This document shows, piece after piece, positions 17,004 through 26,210 of a stretch of DNA of 62,301 bases. The position numbers and the translations under genes were made by a program. The notes beneath the pieces are model-generated. The model was not told the DNA's origin. It did no database searches and saw nothing but the letters and a program-made list of their open reading frames with translations. The DNA is from Parasulfuritortus sp049322515. GTDB lineage: Bacteria; Pseudomonadota; Gammaproteobacteria; Burkholderiales; Thiobacillaceae. The stretch is taken from contig JBMOQW010000021.1 in the NCBI GenBank assembly GCA_049322515.1, forward strand, positions 1-62,301. Direction: 5' to 3'. Each line of letters begins with the position of its first letter. Positions within the stretch are counted from its first letter, which is position 1.

Positions 17004-18334
17004 GGCCGGTCCTTGGGGGAAGTCTCCGGATTATACCGTCGCGCCGAGAGGAGCAGATTGCGCGGGGTCAGCGCGGCGGGACAGAACTCGGTGACCTCGA
17101 CGGCGTAGCCATGCGTCTCCAGATAGACCGCCATGTCCATCACCAGCCAGGTTTCCAGGGCCCGGCGGAAGGCGAGACGGGGCAGTTGCAGGCGCAGCAT
17201 GCGCTGGGCGCGGGACTGGCCGAGCGCTTCGTAGCGGGCGAGAGGCGGGCTGGCTTGCCCCTGTGGGACCGTGGCCCATCCCTCGTGTAACTCGGGACTG
17301 CATTTGGATTGCGCGCTGCGGCCTCCGGGCGGGTCCTGCTCGGCCGCGCACCCGGCTCCCTCGGGGAAAGGGGTAGGGGGAGCGGGCAAACAGCGCGTCT
17401 TCATCCGCTCGATGAAGGTCGGGAAATCCCCCCTCAGCCACGACTCTGGCACCGGCGGAAACGACCGGTAGCCGCTCTCCCCGGTCACTGCCTTGCGCCA
17501 TTCCACCCAACCCAGCTTCCAGGCCAGGGCCTGGCGCGAGCGTTGACGCTGGCGCGCCGACGCGGTCACCGTCTCGGTGACGGCCAGGCGCAGGTCGTCG
17601 TGGTTCAACGTCAGGTCGGTGGGATTGAAGGCGCGATAAGTCTCGCCGGTCGTGCGGTAATAGCAGCAGGGTGCCAGGTCGAGGGCCGGGCTGTGTCGGG
17701 CCACGGCATGGCGGATCAGGTGGGTGTGCAGGTCGCCGCAGGCGTGCAGGGCGATGGCATGACGGCCGGCCAGATGCCGGTCAGATCCGTCGGCCAGGGC
17801 ATCGGCGGTGACAAAATGCTGCATGCAGTCAACCTGGGCACGCCGGGCCAGCGCCTCGCCGCCGGCGCACAGGGCGGGGTCGATTTCCAGGCTGGTGACC
17901 GGCCAGTGCCAGCGATGGGCGAGCAGACGGCCCAGGTGGCCCTTGCCGGCGCACCATTCGAGCAGGGGCGCGCGCGGTGCGCCGAGGGCCGCGGCATAGG
18001 CGACGATCTGGGCCTGCTTGCGGCCGGGGATGTCGGTGAACAGTCGCCCCGCTTCCCCGGCTGTTTCCCCACGCGCCACGGGTGCGGGGAACGTGATGAG
18101 CCGGGTCAGTTCGGCCAGGTCGGGCAGATGGGGGGTGAGCCAGGCGATCAAAGCCTGCGTGTCTGTCTCCAGAGCGCCGACGTGGGCGTCATCCAGGCCA
18201 AGCAGGGCGTGGGTCAAGGCCGGATGGCGCCCGCACCAGTCCGGCGTCTCGATCTTGAATGGCTGGGGCCGCCAGAGCGGCTGGAAACGCAGCAGCAGCG
18301 CTTCCAGGCCGGCCTTGCGCTCGGCGTGCCTCAA
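17000..18334 (-). CDS. SAM-dependent methyltransferase-like protein
   Basis: About 444 residues with a methyltransferase domain of the Methyltransf_32 kind: LLEWCAGKGHLGRLLAHRW is motif I, followed by SLEIDPALCAGGEALARRA and a HACGDLHTHLIRHAV segment. The substrate is unknown. I place the start at the TTG at 18334, overlapping the glgB stop; the frame is open further upstream only because it runs inside glgB, and other rare starts are possible. A hydrophilic, proline-rich stretch coded by about 17225-17400 interrupts an otherwise ordinary domain and looks inserted in frame. The stop overlaps pgi (ATGA). Confidence 0.75.
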   Translation of the reverse strand: MRHAERKAGLEALLLRFQPLWRPQPFKIETPDWCGRHPALTHALLGLDDAHVGALETDTQALIAWLTPHLPDLAELTRLITFPAPVARGETAGEAGRLFTDIPGRKQAQIVAYAAALGAPRAPLLEWCAGKGHLGRLLAHRWHWPVTSLEIDPALCAGGEALARRAQVDCMQHFVTADALADGSDRHLAGRHAIALHACGDLHTHLIRHAVARHSPALDLAPCCYYRTTGETYRAFNPTDLTLNHDDLRLAVTETVTASARQRQRSRQALAWKLGWVEWRKAVTGESGYRSFPPVPESWLRGDFPTFIERMKTRCLPAPPTPFPEGAGCAAEQDPPGGRSAQSKCSPELHEGWATVPQGQASPPLARYEALGQSRAQRMLRLQLPRLAFRRALETWLVMDMAVYLETHGYAVEVTEFCPAALTPRNLLLSARRYNPETSPKDRP

Positions 18335-20517
18335 TCGCAGGTCAGGATGATGCCGGCGAGCGGGGGCAGGGTGATGACCAGGGAATGCGCGAAGCCCATC
18401 CAGGGCTGGTCTTCGGCCAGCAGGCCAGCGCCGTTGCCGGCGTTCGAGCCGCCGTACCATTCCGAGTCGCCGTTGAAGATTTCTCGCCACAGGCCGGGCG
18501 CCGGGCAGCCGATGCGGTAGCCTTCGCGCGGCACCGGGGTGAAGTTGAAGGCGCAGACCACGGTCCGGCCCTGGCGGTCGCGGCGCAGGAAGGAGAGCAC
18601 CGACTGGTCGGCATCGTGACAGTCGATCCAGGCGAAGCCGTCGTGGCTGAAGTCCTGTTCATGCAGCGGCGGCAGTTCGCGGTACAGGCGGTTGAGGTCC
18701 TTCAGGCAGCGTTGCACACCCTCGTGCCAGGAAATGCCGAGCAGGCTCCAGTCCAGTTCGCCGCCGGAATTCCATTCCCGGCCCTGGCCGAACTCGTTGC
18801 CCATGAAGTTGAGCTTCTTGCCCGGCGAAGTCATCTGGTAGGCCAGCAGGAGCCGCAGGTTGGCGAATTTCTGCCAGGCATCGCCCGGCATCTTGCCGAG
18901 CAGGGAGCCTTTGCCGTGCACCACTTCGTCGTGCGAGAAGGGCAGGACGAAATTCTCGGAATAGGCGTAGAGCTGGCCGAAGGTGAGGTTGTTGTGATGG
19001 TAGCGGCGGAATACCGGGTCGAGGCTGGCGTAGGCCAGGGTGTCGTTCATCCAGCCCATGTTCCACTTCATCGCGAAGCCGAGGCCGCCGACGTAGGTCG
19101 GGCGCGACACCATCGGCCAGGCAGTGGACTCCTCAGCGAAGGTGAGGGCCCCGGGAAAGCGCTCGCCGATCATGGCGTTCATCTCGCGCAGGAAGGCAAT
19201 GGCTTCGAGGTTTTCCCGGCCGCCGTACTTGTTCGGCAGCCATTCCCCGTCCTTGCGCGAGTAGTCGAGGTAGAGCATGGACGCGACGGCATCGACGCGC
19301 AGGCCGTCGAAGTGGAATTCGCGCAGCCAGAAGTCGGCGCTGGCGAGCAGGAAGCCCTTCACCTCGTTGCGGCCGTAGTTGAAGATGTGGGTGCCCCAGT
19401 CCTGATGCACGCCCAGGCGCGGGTCTTCGTGTTCGTACAGGGCCGAGCCGTCGAAGCGGGCCAGGGCCCAGCTGTCCATCGGGAAATGGCCGGGCACCCA
19501 GTCCAGGATGGCACCGAGACCGGCCTGGTGGCAGGCGTCGATCAGGTATTTCAGGTCGTCCGGCGTGCCGAAGCGGGCCGTCGGCGCGAAGTAGCCGGTG
19601 GTCTGGTAGCCCCAGGATTCGTCCAGCGGGTGCTCGGTGATGGGCAGGAACTCGATGTGGGTGTAGCCCAGGTCTTTGACGTAGGGCACCAGGCTGTCGG
19701 CCAGCTCGCGGTAGCTGTAAAAGCGCCCGTCCGGGTGACGGCGCCAGGAGCCGGCGTGCATCTCGTAGATGTTCATCGGCGCGTGCAGCCAGTCGCGTTG
19801 GCCGCGTTCGCGCAGCCAGCCCTCATCGCCCCAGGCATGGGCGCTGGGGCCGGGCACCACGGCGGCGGTGCCAGGGCGCGGCTCGAACTGCTGGGCGTAG
19901 GGATCGGTCTTGACCAGGATCGCGCCGCTGTCGCGGTTGCGGATCTCGTATTTGTACAGGTCGCCCGGGCGCAGGCCGGGGATGAACAGTTCCCAGACGC
20001 CCGAGGCACCGCGCACGCGCATCATGTGCACGCGCCCATCCCAGCGGTTGAAGTCGCCGACCACCGACACCCGTTCCGCGCTCGGCGCCCAGACCGCGAA
20101 GCGGACACCTTCGATGCCGTCCAGCACGGCCGGATGGCTGCCCAGGGTGCGATAGGCCTCGAGCAGGCGGCCTTCGTTGAACAGGTAGATCTCCTGTTCC
20201 GAGAGCACCGGGGGCAGGCTGTAGGGGTCGATGAGCTCGAACTCGTGACCATCCTCGACGACGCGCAGGTGGATCGGGCGGGCCGGGGCGTGCTTGCCGG
20301 TCCACTCGAACAGCCCGCGCGGGTCCGCTTTGGTCAACGGTGACGCACCGTCCGGGCCCTGCAGGCTGACCGATTCGGCGTGCGGCCGGAGCACCCGCAG
20401 CACGTGCTTGCCCTGTTCACCATGCAGGCCGAGCAGGGAAAACGGATCGTGGTGACGGGCATTGAGCAGGCGCTCGTGATTTGACATATGCATGGAATCG
20501 CCGATGTTAATTGTCAT
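18331..20517 (-). CDS. glgB: 1,4-alpha-glucan branching enzyme
   Basis: A 728-residue GlgB with the N-terminal carbohydrate-binding modules (HHDPFSLLGLHGEQGKHVLR; RFAVWAPSAERVSVVGDFN), and the GH13 barrel: WVPGHFPMD, the nucleophile region FDGLRVDAVASMLYLDYSR, and FAEESTAWP with the acid/base glutamate. FSHDEVVHGKGSL supplies the transition-state aspartate. It makes alpha-1,6 branches in glycogen. The start at 20517 has no clear ribosome binding site; ATGs at 20493 and 20487 are alternatives. It is divergent from glgC across 124 bp and leads a run of overlapping genes. Confidence 0.96.
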   Translation of the reverse strand: MTINIGDSMHMSNHERLLNARHHDPFSLLGLHGEQGKHVLRVLRPHAESVSLQGPDGASPLTKADPRGLFEWTGKHAPARPIHLRVVEDGHEFELIDPYSLPPVLSEQEIYLFNEGRLLEAYRTLGSHPAVLDGIEGVRFAVWAPSAERVSVVGDFNRWDGRVHMMRVRGASGVWELFIPGLRPGDLYKYEIRNRDSGAILVKTDPYAQQFEPRPGTAAVVPGPSAHAWGDEGWLRERGQRDWLHAPMNIYEMHAGSWRRHPDGRFYSYRELADSLVPYVKDLGYTHIEFLPITEHPLDESWGYQTTGYFAPTARFGTPDDLKYLIDACHQAGLGAILDWVPGHFPMDSWALARFDGSALYEHEDPRLGVHQDWGTHIFNYGRNEVKGFLLASADFWLREFHFDGLRVDAVASMLYLDYSRKDGEWLPNKYGGRENLEAIAFLREMNAMIGERFPGALTFAEESTAWPMVSRPTYVGGLGFAMKWNMGWMNDTLAYASLDPVFRRYHHNNLTFGQLYAYSENFVLPFSHDEVVHGKGSLLGKMPGDAWQKFANLRLLLAYQMTSPGKKLNFMGNEFGQGREWNSGGELDWSLLGISWHEGVQRCLKDLNRLYRELPPLHEQDFSHDGFAWIDCHDADQSVLSFLRRDRQGRTVVCAFNFTPVPREGYRIGCPAPGLWREIFNGDSEWYGGSNAGNGAGLLAEDQPWMGFAHSLVITLPPLAGIILTCD

Positions 20518-20641
20518 GGGAAGTAGGTAGGATTATCCGGCAATCCGACTCATAAGAACGCATTTCGGATGTCCCTGTCGCATACTATATTCAAAACTGA
20601 TTAAAGTATTGCTTAGCGTCCTAGCCGAGAGGAAAACCCAC

Positions 20642-21928
20642 GTGTTGCAAAAAGAACAACCGCGTTTCGTCAGTCTGCTCACCAAGAACACCGTTGCACT
20701 GATCCTGGCCGGCGGCCGGGGCAGCCGCCTGAAGCAACTGACTGACTGGCGTGCCAAGCCGGCGGTGCCGTTTGGCGGCAAATTCCGGATCATCGATTTC
20801 CCGTTGTCCAACTGCATGAACTCCGGCATTCGCCGGATCGGCGTCATCACCCAGTACAAGGCGCACAGCCTGCTCAAGCATGTCCAGCGCGGCTGGGGCT
20901 TCCTGCGCGGCGAATTCAACGAGTTCGTCGAACTGCACCCGGCCTCGCAGCGACTGGACGAGAACACCTGGTACCGGGGCACCGCCGACGCCATCTACCA
21001 GAACCTCGACATCCTGCGCATCTACAAGCCCGAGCATGTCCTGATCCTGGCCGGCGACCATGTCTACAAGATGGACTACGGCGAAATGCTCGCTCACCAC
21101 GCGCGCACCGGCGCGGACATGACCGTGGCCTGCATCGAGGTGCCGGTGGAGGAAGCCGCCGGTGCCTTCGGGGTGATGACCGTCGACGAGGAAGGCCGGG
21201 TCACCGAATTCACGGAAAAACCCGCCAAGCCGAACGAAATGCCGGGCAAGCCGGGGATTGCCCTGTGCTCGATGGGCATCTACGTGTTCAACGCGGCCTT
21301 CCTGTACGAACAACTCATTTACGATGCCGACGATCCCAAGTCGGAGCACGATTTCGGCAAGGACATCATCCCGCGCCTGATCAAGTCCGGCTACCGCGTC
21401 TCCGCCCACAGCTTCACCGACAGTTGCGTGCACGGGCCGGACGAGCCGCCCTACTGGCGCGACGTGGGGACGGTGGACGCCTATTGGGAAGCCAACCTGG
21501 ACCTGGCCCGGGTCACCCCGGACCTCAACCTGTATGACCGCGACTGGCCGATCTGGACCCACCAGGAGCAGTTGCCCCCGGCCAAGTTCGTGTTCGACGC
21601 CGATGACCGGCGCGGCATGGCGGTCGATTCCATGGTCTCGGGGGGGTGCATCATCAGTGGTGCCGTGGTGCGCCAGTCGGTGCTGTTCTCGAACGTGCAC
21701 GTGCGCGAAGGCAGCTACCTGGAACGCGCCGTGGTGCTGCCCGACACCCGCATCGGCCAGGGCGTGGTGCTGAAGAACGTGGTTATCGACAAGGGCTGCG
21801 TCATTCCCAACGGCACCACCATCGGGATCAACGTGGAGGCCGACCGCAAGCGTTTCCATGTCAGTGACAAGGGCGTCACCCTGGTGACCCCGGAAATGCT
21901 CGGCCAGGACATCCACCACTTCCGCTGA
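20642..21928 (+). CDS. glgC: Glucose-1-phosphate adenylyltransferase
   Basis: A 428-residue ADP-glucose pyrophosphorylase: ALILAGGRGSRLKQLTDWRA is the nucleotide-binding signature, then AKPAVPFGGKFRIIDF and a left-handed beta-helix C-terminus (SVLFSNVHVREGSYLERAVV). It makes ADP-glucose for glycogen and is usually regulated allosterically. I chose the GTG at 20642, with AGAGG about 9 bases upstream, over a TTG 33 bases earlier. TATATT near 20586 could be a -10 element but its -35 is poor. The gene is divergent from glgB and 14 bp upstream of the EEP gene. Confidence 0.96.
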   Translation: MLQKEQPRFVSLLTKNTVALILAGGRGSRLKQLTDWRAKPAVPFGGKFRIIDFPLSNCMNSGIRRIGVITQYKAHSLLKHVQRGWGFLRGEFNEFVELHPASQRLDENTWYRGTADAIYQNLDILRIYKPEHVLILAGDHVYKMDYGEMLAHHARTGADMTVACIEVPVEEAAGAFGVMTVDEEGRVTEFTEKPAKPNEMPGKPGIALCSMGIYVFNAAFLYEQLIYDADDPKSEHDFGKDIIPRLIKSGYRVSAHSFTDSCVHGPDEPPYWRDVGTVDAYWEANLDLARVTPDLNLYDRDWPIWTHQEQLPPAKFVFDADDRRGMAVDSMVSGGCIISGAVVRQSVLFSNVHVREGSYLERAVVLPDTRIGQGVVLKNVVIDKGCVIPNGTTIGINVEADRKRFHVSDKGVTLVTPEMLGQDIHHFR

Positions 21929-21942
21929 CCGGCCTCGCCGCC

Positions 21943-22794
21943 ATGCGCGTCCTGACTTGGAACATCCAGTGGGGGCGCGGCATGGACGGTCGGGTCGATC
22001 TGGCTCGACTGGTCCGGGAAATCCACGCCATGGGGCCGTTCGACGTCATCTGCCTGCAAGAGGTGGCGATCAATTTTCCTGGTCTGCCCGGCAGTTCCGG
22101 CGAGGACCAAATGGCCCTGATCGGCGCGGGGCTGCCCGGCTATCAGGGCGTGTTCGCGCCAGCCACCGATGTGCCGGACGGACGCGGCGGCCGCAAGCAG
22201 TTTGGCAATGCCCTGTTCTCGCGTCTGCCGATCGGCCAGGTCTGGCGCCACTGCCTGCCCTGGCCGGCCGATCCCGAAGTGCCCAGCATGCAGCGCATGC
22301 TCCTGGAAGCGGTGGTGATGAGTGAATTCGGTCCGGTGCGGGTGTTGACCACGCACCTCGAGTATTACTCGCGCCGTCAGCGCCTGGCCCAGATCGACGC
22401 GATCCGGAACCGCCAGGCCGAGGCCGCCGCGCAGGCCCGTGCGCCCCGGGTGGGCAAGGGCGAGCAGGGCGGCAGTTTCGAAGTGTTCGAGCAGCCGGCG
22501 GCGGCCATTCTGTGTGGCGACATGAACTTTCCCGCCGAAGCCGAGGAGCGCGCATGCCTGCTGGCCGCCTATCGGGATGCCACGCCAGCCTGGCGCGATG
22601 CCTGGACGGTCTTGCATGGTGATGAGCCGCACGCACCGACCGTAGGCATCCACAAGGTCGACTTCGTCGACCGGCCAAGCTGCTTTGATTTCTTCTTCAT
22701 CAGCGAGGATCTGGCGCCACGGCTACGCGCCCTGCACGTGAACGCCGTGACGGAGGCCTCGGATCACCAGCCGGTGTGGATCGAGCTGGGTTGA
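21943..22794 (+). CDS. Endonuclease/exonuclease/phosphatase family protein
   Basis: A 283-residue metal-dependent hydrolase of the EEP fold: MRVLTWNIQWGRGMDG with the metal-binding Asn, FDVICLQEVAINF with the catalytic Glu, TTHLEYYSRRQR, ILCGDMNFPAE with Asp and Asn, and the C-terminal EASDHQPVW Asp-His pair. Such proteins cleave phosphodiesters in DNA, lipids or small metabolites; the substrate here is not evident. It starts 14 bp after glgC and is probably co-transcribed with it. Confidence 0.88.
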   Translation: MRVLTWNIQWGRGMDGRVDLARLVREIHAMGPFDVICLQEVAINFPGLPGSSGEDQMALIGAGLPGYQGVFAPATDVPDGRGGRKQFGNALFSRLPIGQVWRHCLPWPADPEVPSMQRMLLEAVVMSEFGPVRVLTTHLEYYSRRQRLAQIDAIRNRQAEAAAQARAPRVGKGEQGGSFEVFEQPAAAILCGDMNFPAEAEERACLLAAYRDATPAWRDAWTVLHGDEPHAPTVGIHKVDFVDRPSCFDFFFISEDLAPRLRALHVNAVTEASDHQPVWIELG

Positions 22795-22843
22795 TTCAGC
22801 GCGCTCGGGCGGGGATGCGGCATGGCCCGCGCGTGCAGAAGAA

Positions 22844-23374
22844 TCACTTCAACCACGCCGCGAACTTGCTGCGCACCTTGACCACCTTGGGCGCCACCAC
22901 GAACTGGCAATAGCCCTGGTTTGGATGCTGGGCGAAGTAATTCTGGTGATAGGCCTCCGCCGGCCAGAAGCGGGTGGCTTCGGTGACTTCGGTGATGATC
23001 GGGCGGGAGAACGTGCCCGCGGCCGACAACTCGGCGATCTTTGCCTCTGCTGCAGTCCGCTGCGCTGGCGTGTGCCAGTAGATGGCCGAACGGTACTGGG
23101 TACCGACATCATTGCCTTGCCGGTTGAGCGTGGTCGGATCATGGACGGTGAAGAACACATCGAGCAGGTCGGCGTACGTGATCACCGAGGGGTCGAATTC
23201 GATGCGCACGACCTCGGCATGGCCGGTGCTGCCGGTGCAGACCTGCTCATAGCTGGGCTGCTCGACCTGGCCGCCCATGTAGCCCGAGGTGACGGCGATG
23301 ATGCCGCGGAGTGGCAAGAAGGCGGCTTCCAGGCACCAGAAGCAGCCGCCGGCGAGGGTTGCGATCTCGCTCAT
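22844..23374 (-). CDS. msrA: Peptide methionine (S)-S-oxide reductase
   Basis: A 176-residue MsrA with the active-site motif LAGGCFWCLEAAF (catalytic Cys near residue 11), GYMGGQVEQPSYEQVCTGST and GHAEVVRIEFDP. It reduces methionine-S-sulfoxide in oxidised proteins using thioredoxin. The start overlaps the M20 peptidase stop by 4 bp (ATGA), so the upstream frame was rejected as a shadow of that gene. Confidence 0.96.
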   Translation of the reverse strand: MSEIATLAGGCFWCLEAAFLPLRGIIAVTSGYMGGQVEQPSYEQVCTGSTGHAEVVRIEFDPSVITYADLLDVFFTVHDPTTLNRQGNDVGTQYRSAIYWHTPAQRTAAEAKIAELSAAGTFSRPIITEVTEATRFWPAEAYHQNYFAQHPNQGYCQFVVAPKVVKVRSKFAAWLK

Positions 23375-24534
23375 GCCAGCCACCGCTCGGCCAGTTTGAC
23401 CCAGTAGCTCGCACCCAGGGTGAGGACCTCGTCGTTGAAGTCGTAGTGCGGGTTGTGCAGCATGCAACCGCCTTCGCCGAGGCCGTTGCCGATCCACAGG
23501 TAGCAGCCCGGCCGTTCGTTGAGGAAATAGGCGAAGTCCTCGGCCCCCATGGACGGCGGCCAGTCGGTACGGACCTGGTCGTCGCCGACCAGTCCGGCGG
23601 CCACTTCGCGGCACAGCGCGGCCTCGGCGGCGGTGTTCACGGTGGGGGGGTAGCCACGCCGGTAGTCGAGCTGGATCTGCTGGCCGTGGGCCACGCCGAT
23701 GCCATGGCAGATACGTTCCATGGCAGCTTCGGCACGGTCGCGCAGGTCGTTCTTGAAGGCGCGCAGGGTGCCGCCCAGGCGGACTTCGTCGGGGATGATG
23801 TTGTAGGCCTCGCCGGCCTGGAAGCGAGTGATCGAGAGCACCACCGATTCAAGCGGGTCGATGCTCCGGCTGACCACGCTTTGCAACGACTGGATCAGCG
23901 CGGCGGCGGCCACCACCGGGTCCTGGCCCTGGTGCGGCATGGCGGCGTGGGCGCCATGGCCACGCACCACGATGTCGAACTGGTCGGCACAGGCCATGAC
24001 CGGGCCGGCATGCACGGCGAACTCTCCAGCCGGCAGCCCCGGCCAGTTGTGCATCCCGAAAACCGCGTCCATGGGAAAACGCTCGAATAGGCCTTCCTCG
24101 ATCATCACCCGGGCGCCGCCCACGGTTTCCTCGGCCGGCTGGAAGATGAAATGGACGGTGCCGTCGAACTGGCCCTCACGGGCGAGGTGCAGGGCGGCAC
24201 CGAGCAGCATGGCGGTGTGGCCGTCGTGGCCGCAGGCGTGCATGCGGCCGGCATGGCGGGAACGGTGCGGAAAGCCGTTCTGCTCCTCGAGGGGCAGGGC
24301 GTCCATGTCGGCACGTAAGCCGATGCTGCGCTGGCCGGTGCCGCGCTTGAGCACGCCAACCACGCCGGTCTGGGCCAGGCCGCGATGCACTTCGATGCCG
24401 GCTTCGGCGAGCGCGGCGGCGACGATGTCGGCCGTGCGCCGCTCCTCGAAGGCGAGCTCTGGATGCGCGTGCAGGTCGCGACGCAGGGCGACCAGGCGAG
24501 CGCGGTGTGCTTGCAGGGCGGGCAGGGCGGACAT
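23371..24534 (-). CDS. M20-family amidohydrolase (hippurate hydrolase-like)
   Basis: A 387-residue metallohydrolase of the M20 family: RRDLHAHPELAFEERRT, the metal ligands in ADMDALP and MHACGHDGHTAMLLGAA, the catalytic glutamates in FQPAEETVGGA, and GAEDFAYFL near the C-terminus. Members cleave N-acyl amino acids or dipeptides. GGAG 5 bases upstream supports the ATG at 24534; ATGs 18 and 102 bases upstream lack such a site. It is co-transcribed with msrA. Confidence 0.92.
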   Translation of the reverse strand: MSALPALQAHRARLVALRRDLHAHPELAFEERRTADIVAAALAEAGIEVHRGLAQTGVVGVLKRGTGQRSIGLRADMDALPLEEQNGFPHRSRHAGRMHACGHDGHTAMLLGAALHLAREGQFDGTVHFIFQPAEETVGGARVMIEEGLFERFPMDAVFGMHNWPGLPAGEFAVHAGPVMACADQFDIVVRGHGAHAAMPHQGQDPVVAAAALIQSLQSVVSRSIDPLESVVLSITRFQAGEAYNIIPDEVRLGGTLRAFKNDLRDRAEAAMERICHGIGVAHGQQIQLDYRRGYPPTVNTAAEAALCREVAAGLVGDDQVRTDWPPSMGAEDFAYFLNERPGCYLWIGNGLGEGGCMLHNPHYDFNDEVLTLGASYWVKLAERWLA

Positions 24535-24598
24535 GAGTTCTCCAGCGGCCATGTGCGCGAAAGGGAGGCTCAGTTTAACCCGGTCAAACGACGAGCCC

Positions 24599-24618
24599 AA
24601 CCCGGTTGCAACCGGGTT
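24599..24618. repeat. Perfect 20-bp palindrome
   Basis: AACCCGGTTGCAACCGGGTT is its own reverse complement. It lies 65 bp upstream of the M20 gene start and 75 bp upstream of the small exported protein gene on the other strand, so it could be an operator for either. No T-run follows it, which argues against a terminator. Confidence 0.6.
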
Positions 24619-24692
24619 GCTAACCCGCGCGCGCAAGGCGGCCTACCTTGAACGCAACGCCGAACGGTTCGGCCTGACGAGAAAGGAGTGAG

Positions 24693-24938
24693 ATGATGCG
24701 TAGCCAATTCATATTGTGCGTGGCGTTGTGCGTGGCCGGCATCGGCAGTGGGTTTGCAGATTCCCGGGGCAAGACGCCGACGACGGTACCCACCGTGGTC
24801 AAGGTGGCGGCGTGGGAACGGGTCGGGGAGTCGACCGTGCCGGCGCGGGTGACCGCCGATCCGACCGCCAAGGCTTCGCCGACCCGCAAGTCGGACATGG
24901 TGCGCCGGATGTTCTGGATCATGCTGGCCCACAATTAG
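24693..24938 (+). CDS. Small exported protein of unknown function
   Basis: An 81-residue protein with a clear Sec signal (MMRSQFILCVALCVAGIGSG, cleavage after FADS or nearby), leaving a basic, threonine-rich mature part of about 58 residues. No family was recognised. AAGGAG at 24683-24688 is 4 bases before the first ATG and 7 before the second (24696), which may be the real start. A strong terminator follows at 24980, so it is a single-gene unit. Confidence 0.65.
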   Translation: MMRSQFILCVALCVAGIGSGFADSRGKTPTTVPTVVKVAAWERVGESTVPARVTADPTAKASPTRKSDMVRRMFWIMLAHN

Positions 24939-24979
24939 ACGATTCCGGCACGGTTTCGCCAGCCTGGTGGTCGGCTGGC

Positions 24980-25012
24980 CGGGGGGATGGTGGGCGGCCC
25001 CCCGTTTTGTTT
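24980..25012 (+). terminator. Rho-independent terminator
   Basis: CGGGGGG (24980-24986) pairs with CCCCCCG (24998-25004) around an 11-base loop, followed by TTTTGTTT. It ends the transcript of the small exported protein gene and separates it from pilU. Confidence 0.8.
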
Positions 25013-25049
25013 GCTATGGTTGTGGGTGAGCAAACAGTGAGGGTTTCAC

Positions 25050-26192
25050 GTGGTCAACATCTCTCAACTCCTCCAGGCCATGGCGCAAATGGAGGCCTCC
25101 GACCTGTTTTTCACCGCGGGCGCCCGGGTGAGCATGAAGATCGAGGGGCTGATCCGGCCGATCGCCTCGCCGGAGTTGTCGCCCGACGATGTCCGCGCGC
25201 TGGCCTATTCGCTCATGAACCAGGACCAGATCCGCCGCTTCGAGAGTACCTGGGAGATGAATTTCGGCATCAGCCAGGATCGTATCGGCCGTTTTCGCAT
25301 CAACGTGTTCCGCCAGCGCGGCGCGGTCGCCATGGTGATCCGCCGCCTGACCGCCGTGATTCCCGAGTTGAACGAACTCAGCCTGCCGCCGGTGCTCGGC
25401 AAGCTGGTCACCGAGCGGCGCGGCCTGATCCTGGTGGTGGGCGCGACCGGCTCGGGCAAGTCGACCTCGATGGCGTCCATGGTGCAGCATCGGAATGCCC
25501 GCATGGCCGGGCACATCCTCACCATCGAAGACCCGATCGAGTTCATCTTCAAGCACCAGAAGTCGATCGTGAACCAGCGCGAGATCGGCACCGATACCGA
25601 GTCCTACGACACGGCCCTGATCAACGCGCTGCGCGAGTCGCCGGACATGATCATGATCGGTGAAATCCGCGACAAGGGCACCATGCAGGAGGTCATCAAC
25701 TTCGCCAATACCGGACATCTGGTGCTGTCGACCCTGCATGCCATCAACGCCCACCAGGCCCTGACCCGGGTGGTCAACTTCTTTCCCCTGGAAAACCGCA
25801 ATACGGTGTTGTTCGACCTCGCGACCTCCCTGCTCGGCATCATCGGCCAGCGGCTGGTTCGCGGCGTCGACGGCAAGCGCACCCCCGTGGTCGAGGTGTT
25901 CGTGGCTGACTATCACATGCGCCAGTTGATCCGCGAGGGCCGCCTGGACGAACTGAAGGACATGATGGAACGGGGCGGCAGCGACGAGATGCAGAGTTTC
26001 GACCAGGCCCTGGTGCAACTCTACAAGCAGGGCCGGATCGATATCGAGGAAGCCCGCGCCAACGCCGATTCGCCGCGCCAGTTCCATCTGCTGGTGCACG
26101 GCGATGAATCGGCCAAGGTCAGCACCGGGGGTGTGCCCGCCGGAAAAACGAAACATGCCAGCGCCGCGGCGCTGCCGGAAATCGAGATGTAA
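25050..26192 (+). CDS. pilU: Type IV pilus retraction ATPase, PilT/PilU type
   Basis: A 380-residue secretion ATPase: Walker A VVGATGSGKST, the Asp box TIEDPIEFIF, Walker B DMIMIGEIRDKGTM and the His box LSTLHAINAHQAL. Length and N-terminus (MVNISQLLQAMAQMEASDLF) fit PilU better than PilT; PilU works with PilT to retract pili. The GTG start at 25050 has GAGGG upstream. The C-terminal 30 residues are variable. An HDOD gene starts 18 bp later and may be co-regulated. pilT itself is not in the window. Confidence 0.9.
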   Translation: MVNISQLLQAMAQMEASDLFFTAGARVSMKIEGLIRPIASPELSPDDVRALAYSLMNQDQIRRFESTWEMNFGISQDRIGRFRINVFRQRGAVAMVIRRLTAVIPELNELSLPPVLGKLVTERRGLILVVGATGSGKSTSMASMVQHRNARMAGHILTIEDPIEFIFKHQKSIVNQREIGTDTESYDTALINALRESPDMIMIGEIRDKGTMQEVINFANTGHLVLSTLHAINAHQALTRVVNFFPLENRNTVLFDLATSLLGIIGQRLVRGVDGKRTPVVEVFVADYHMRQLIREGRLDELKDMMERGGSDEMQSFDQALVQLYKQGRIDIEEARANADSPRQFHLLVHGDESAKVSTGGVPAGKTKHASAAALPEIEM

Positions 26193-26210
26193 GCGATGCA
26201 GGAGAACGGA

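Noticed and set aside
17000..18490. Methyltransferase starting at 18490
   Set aside because: The first 52 codons lie inside glgB and give low-complexity residues unrelated to the family.
18259..20343. 694-codon open frame antisense to glgB
   Set aside because: It mirrors an intact GlgB frame, has no recognisable domain, and long antisense frames are expected in high-GC DNA.
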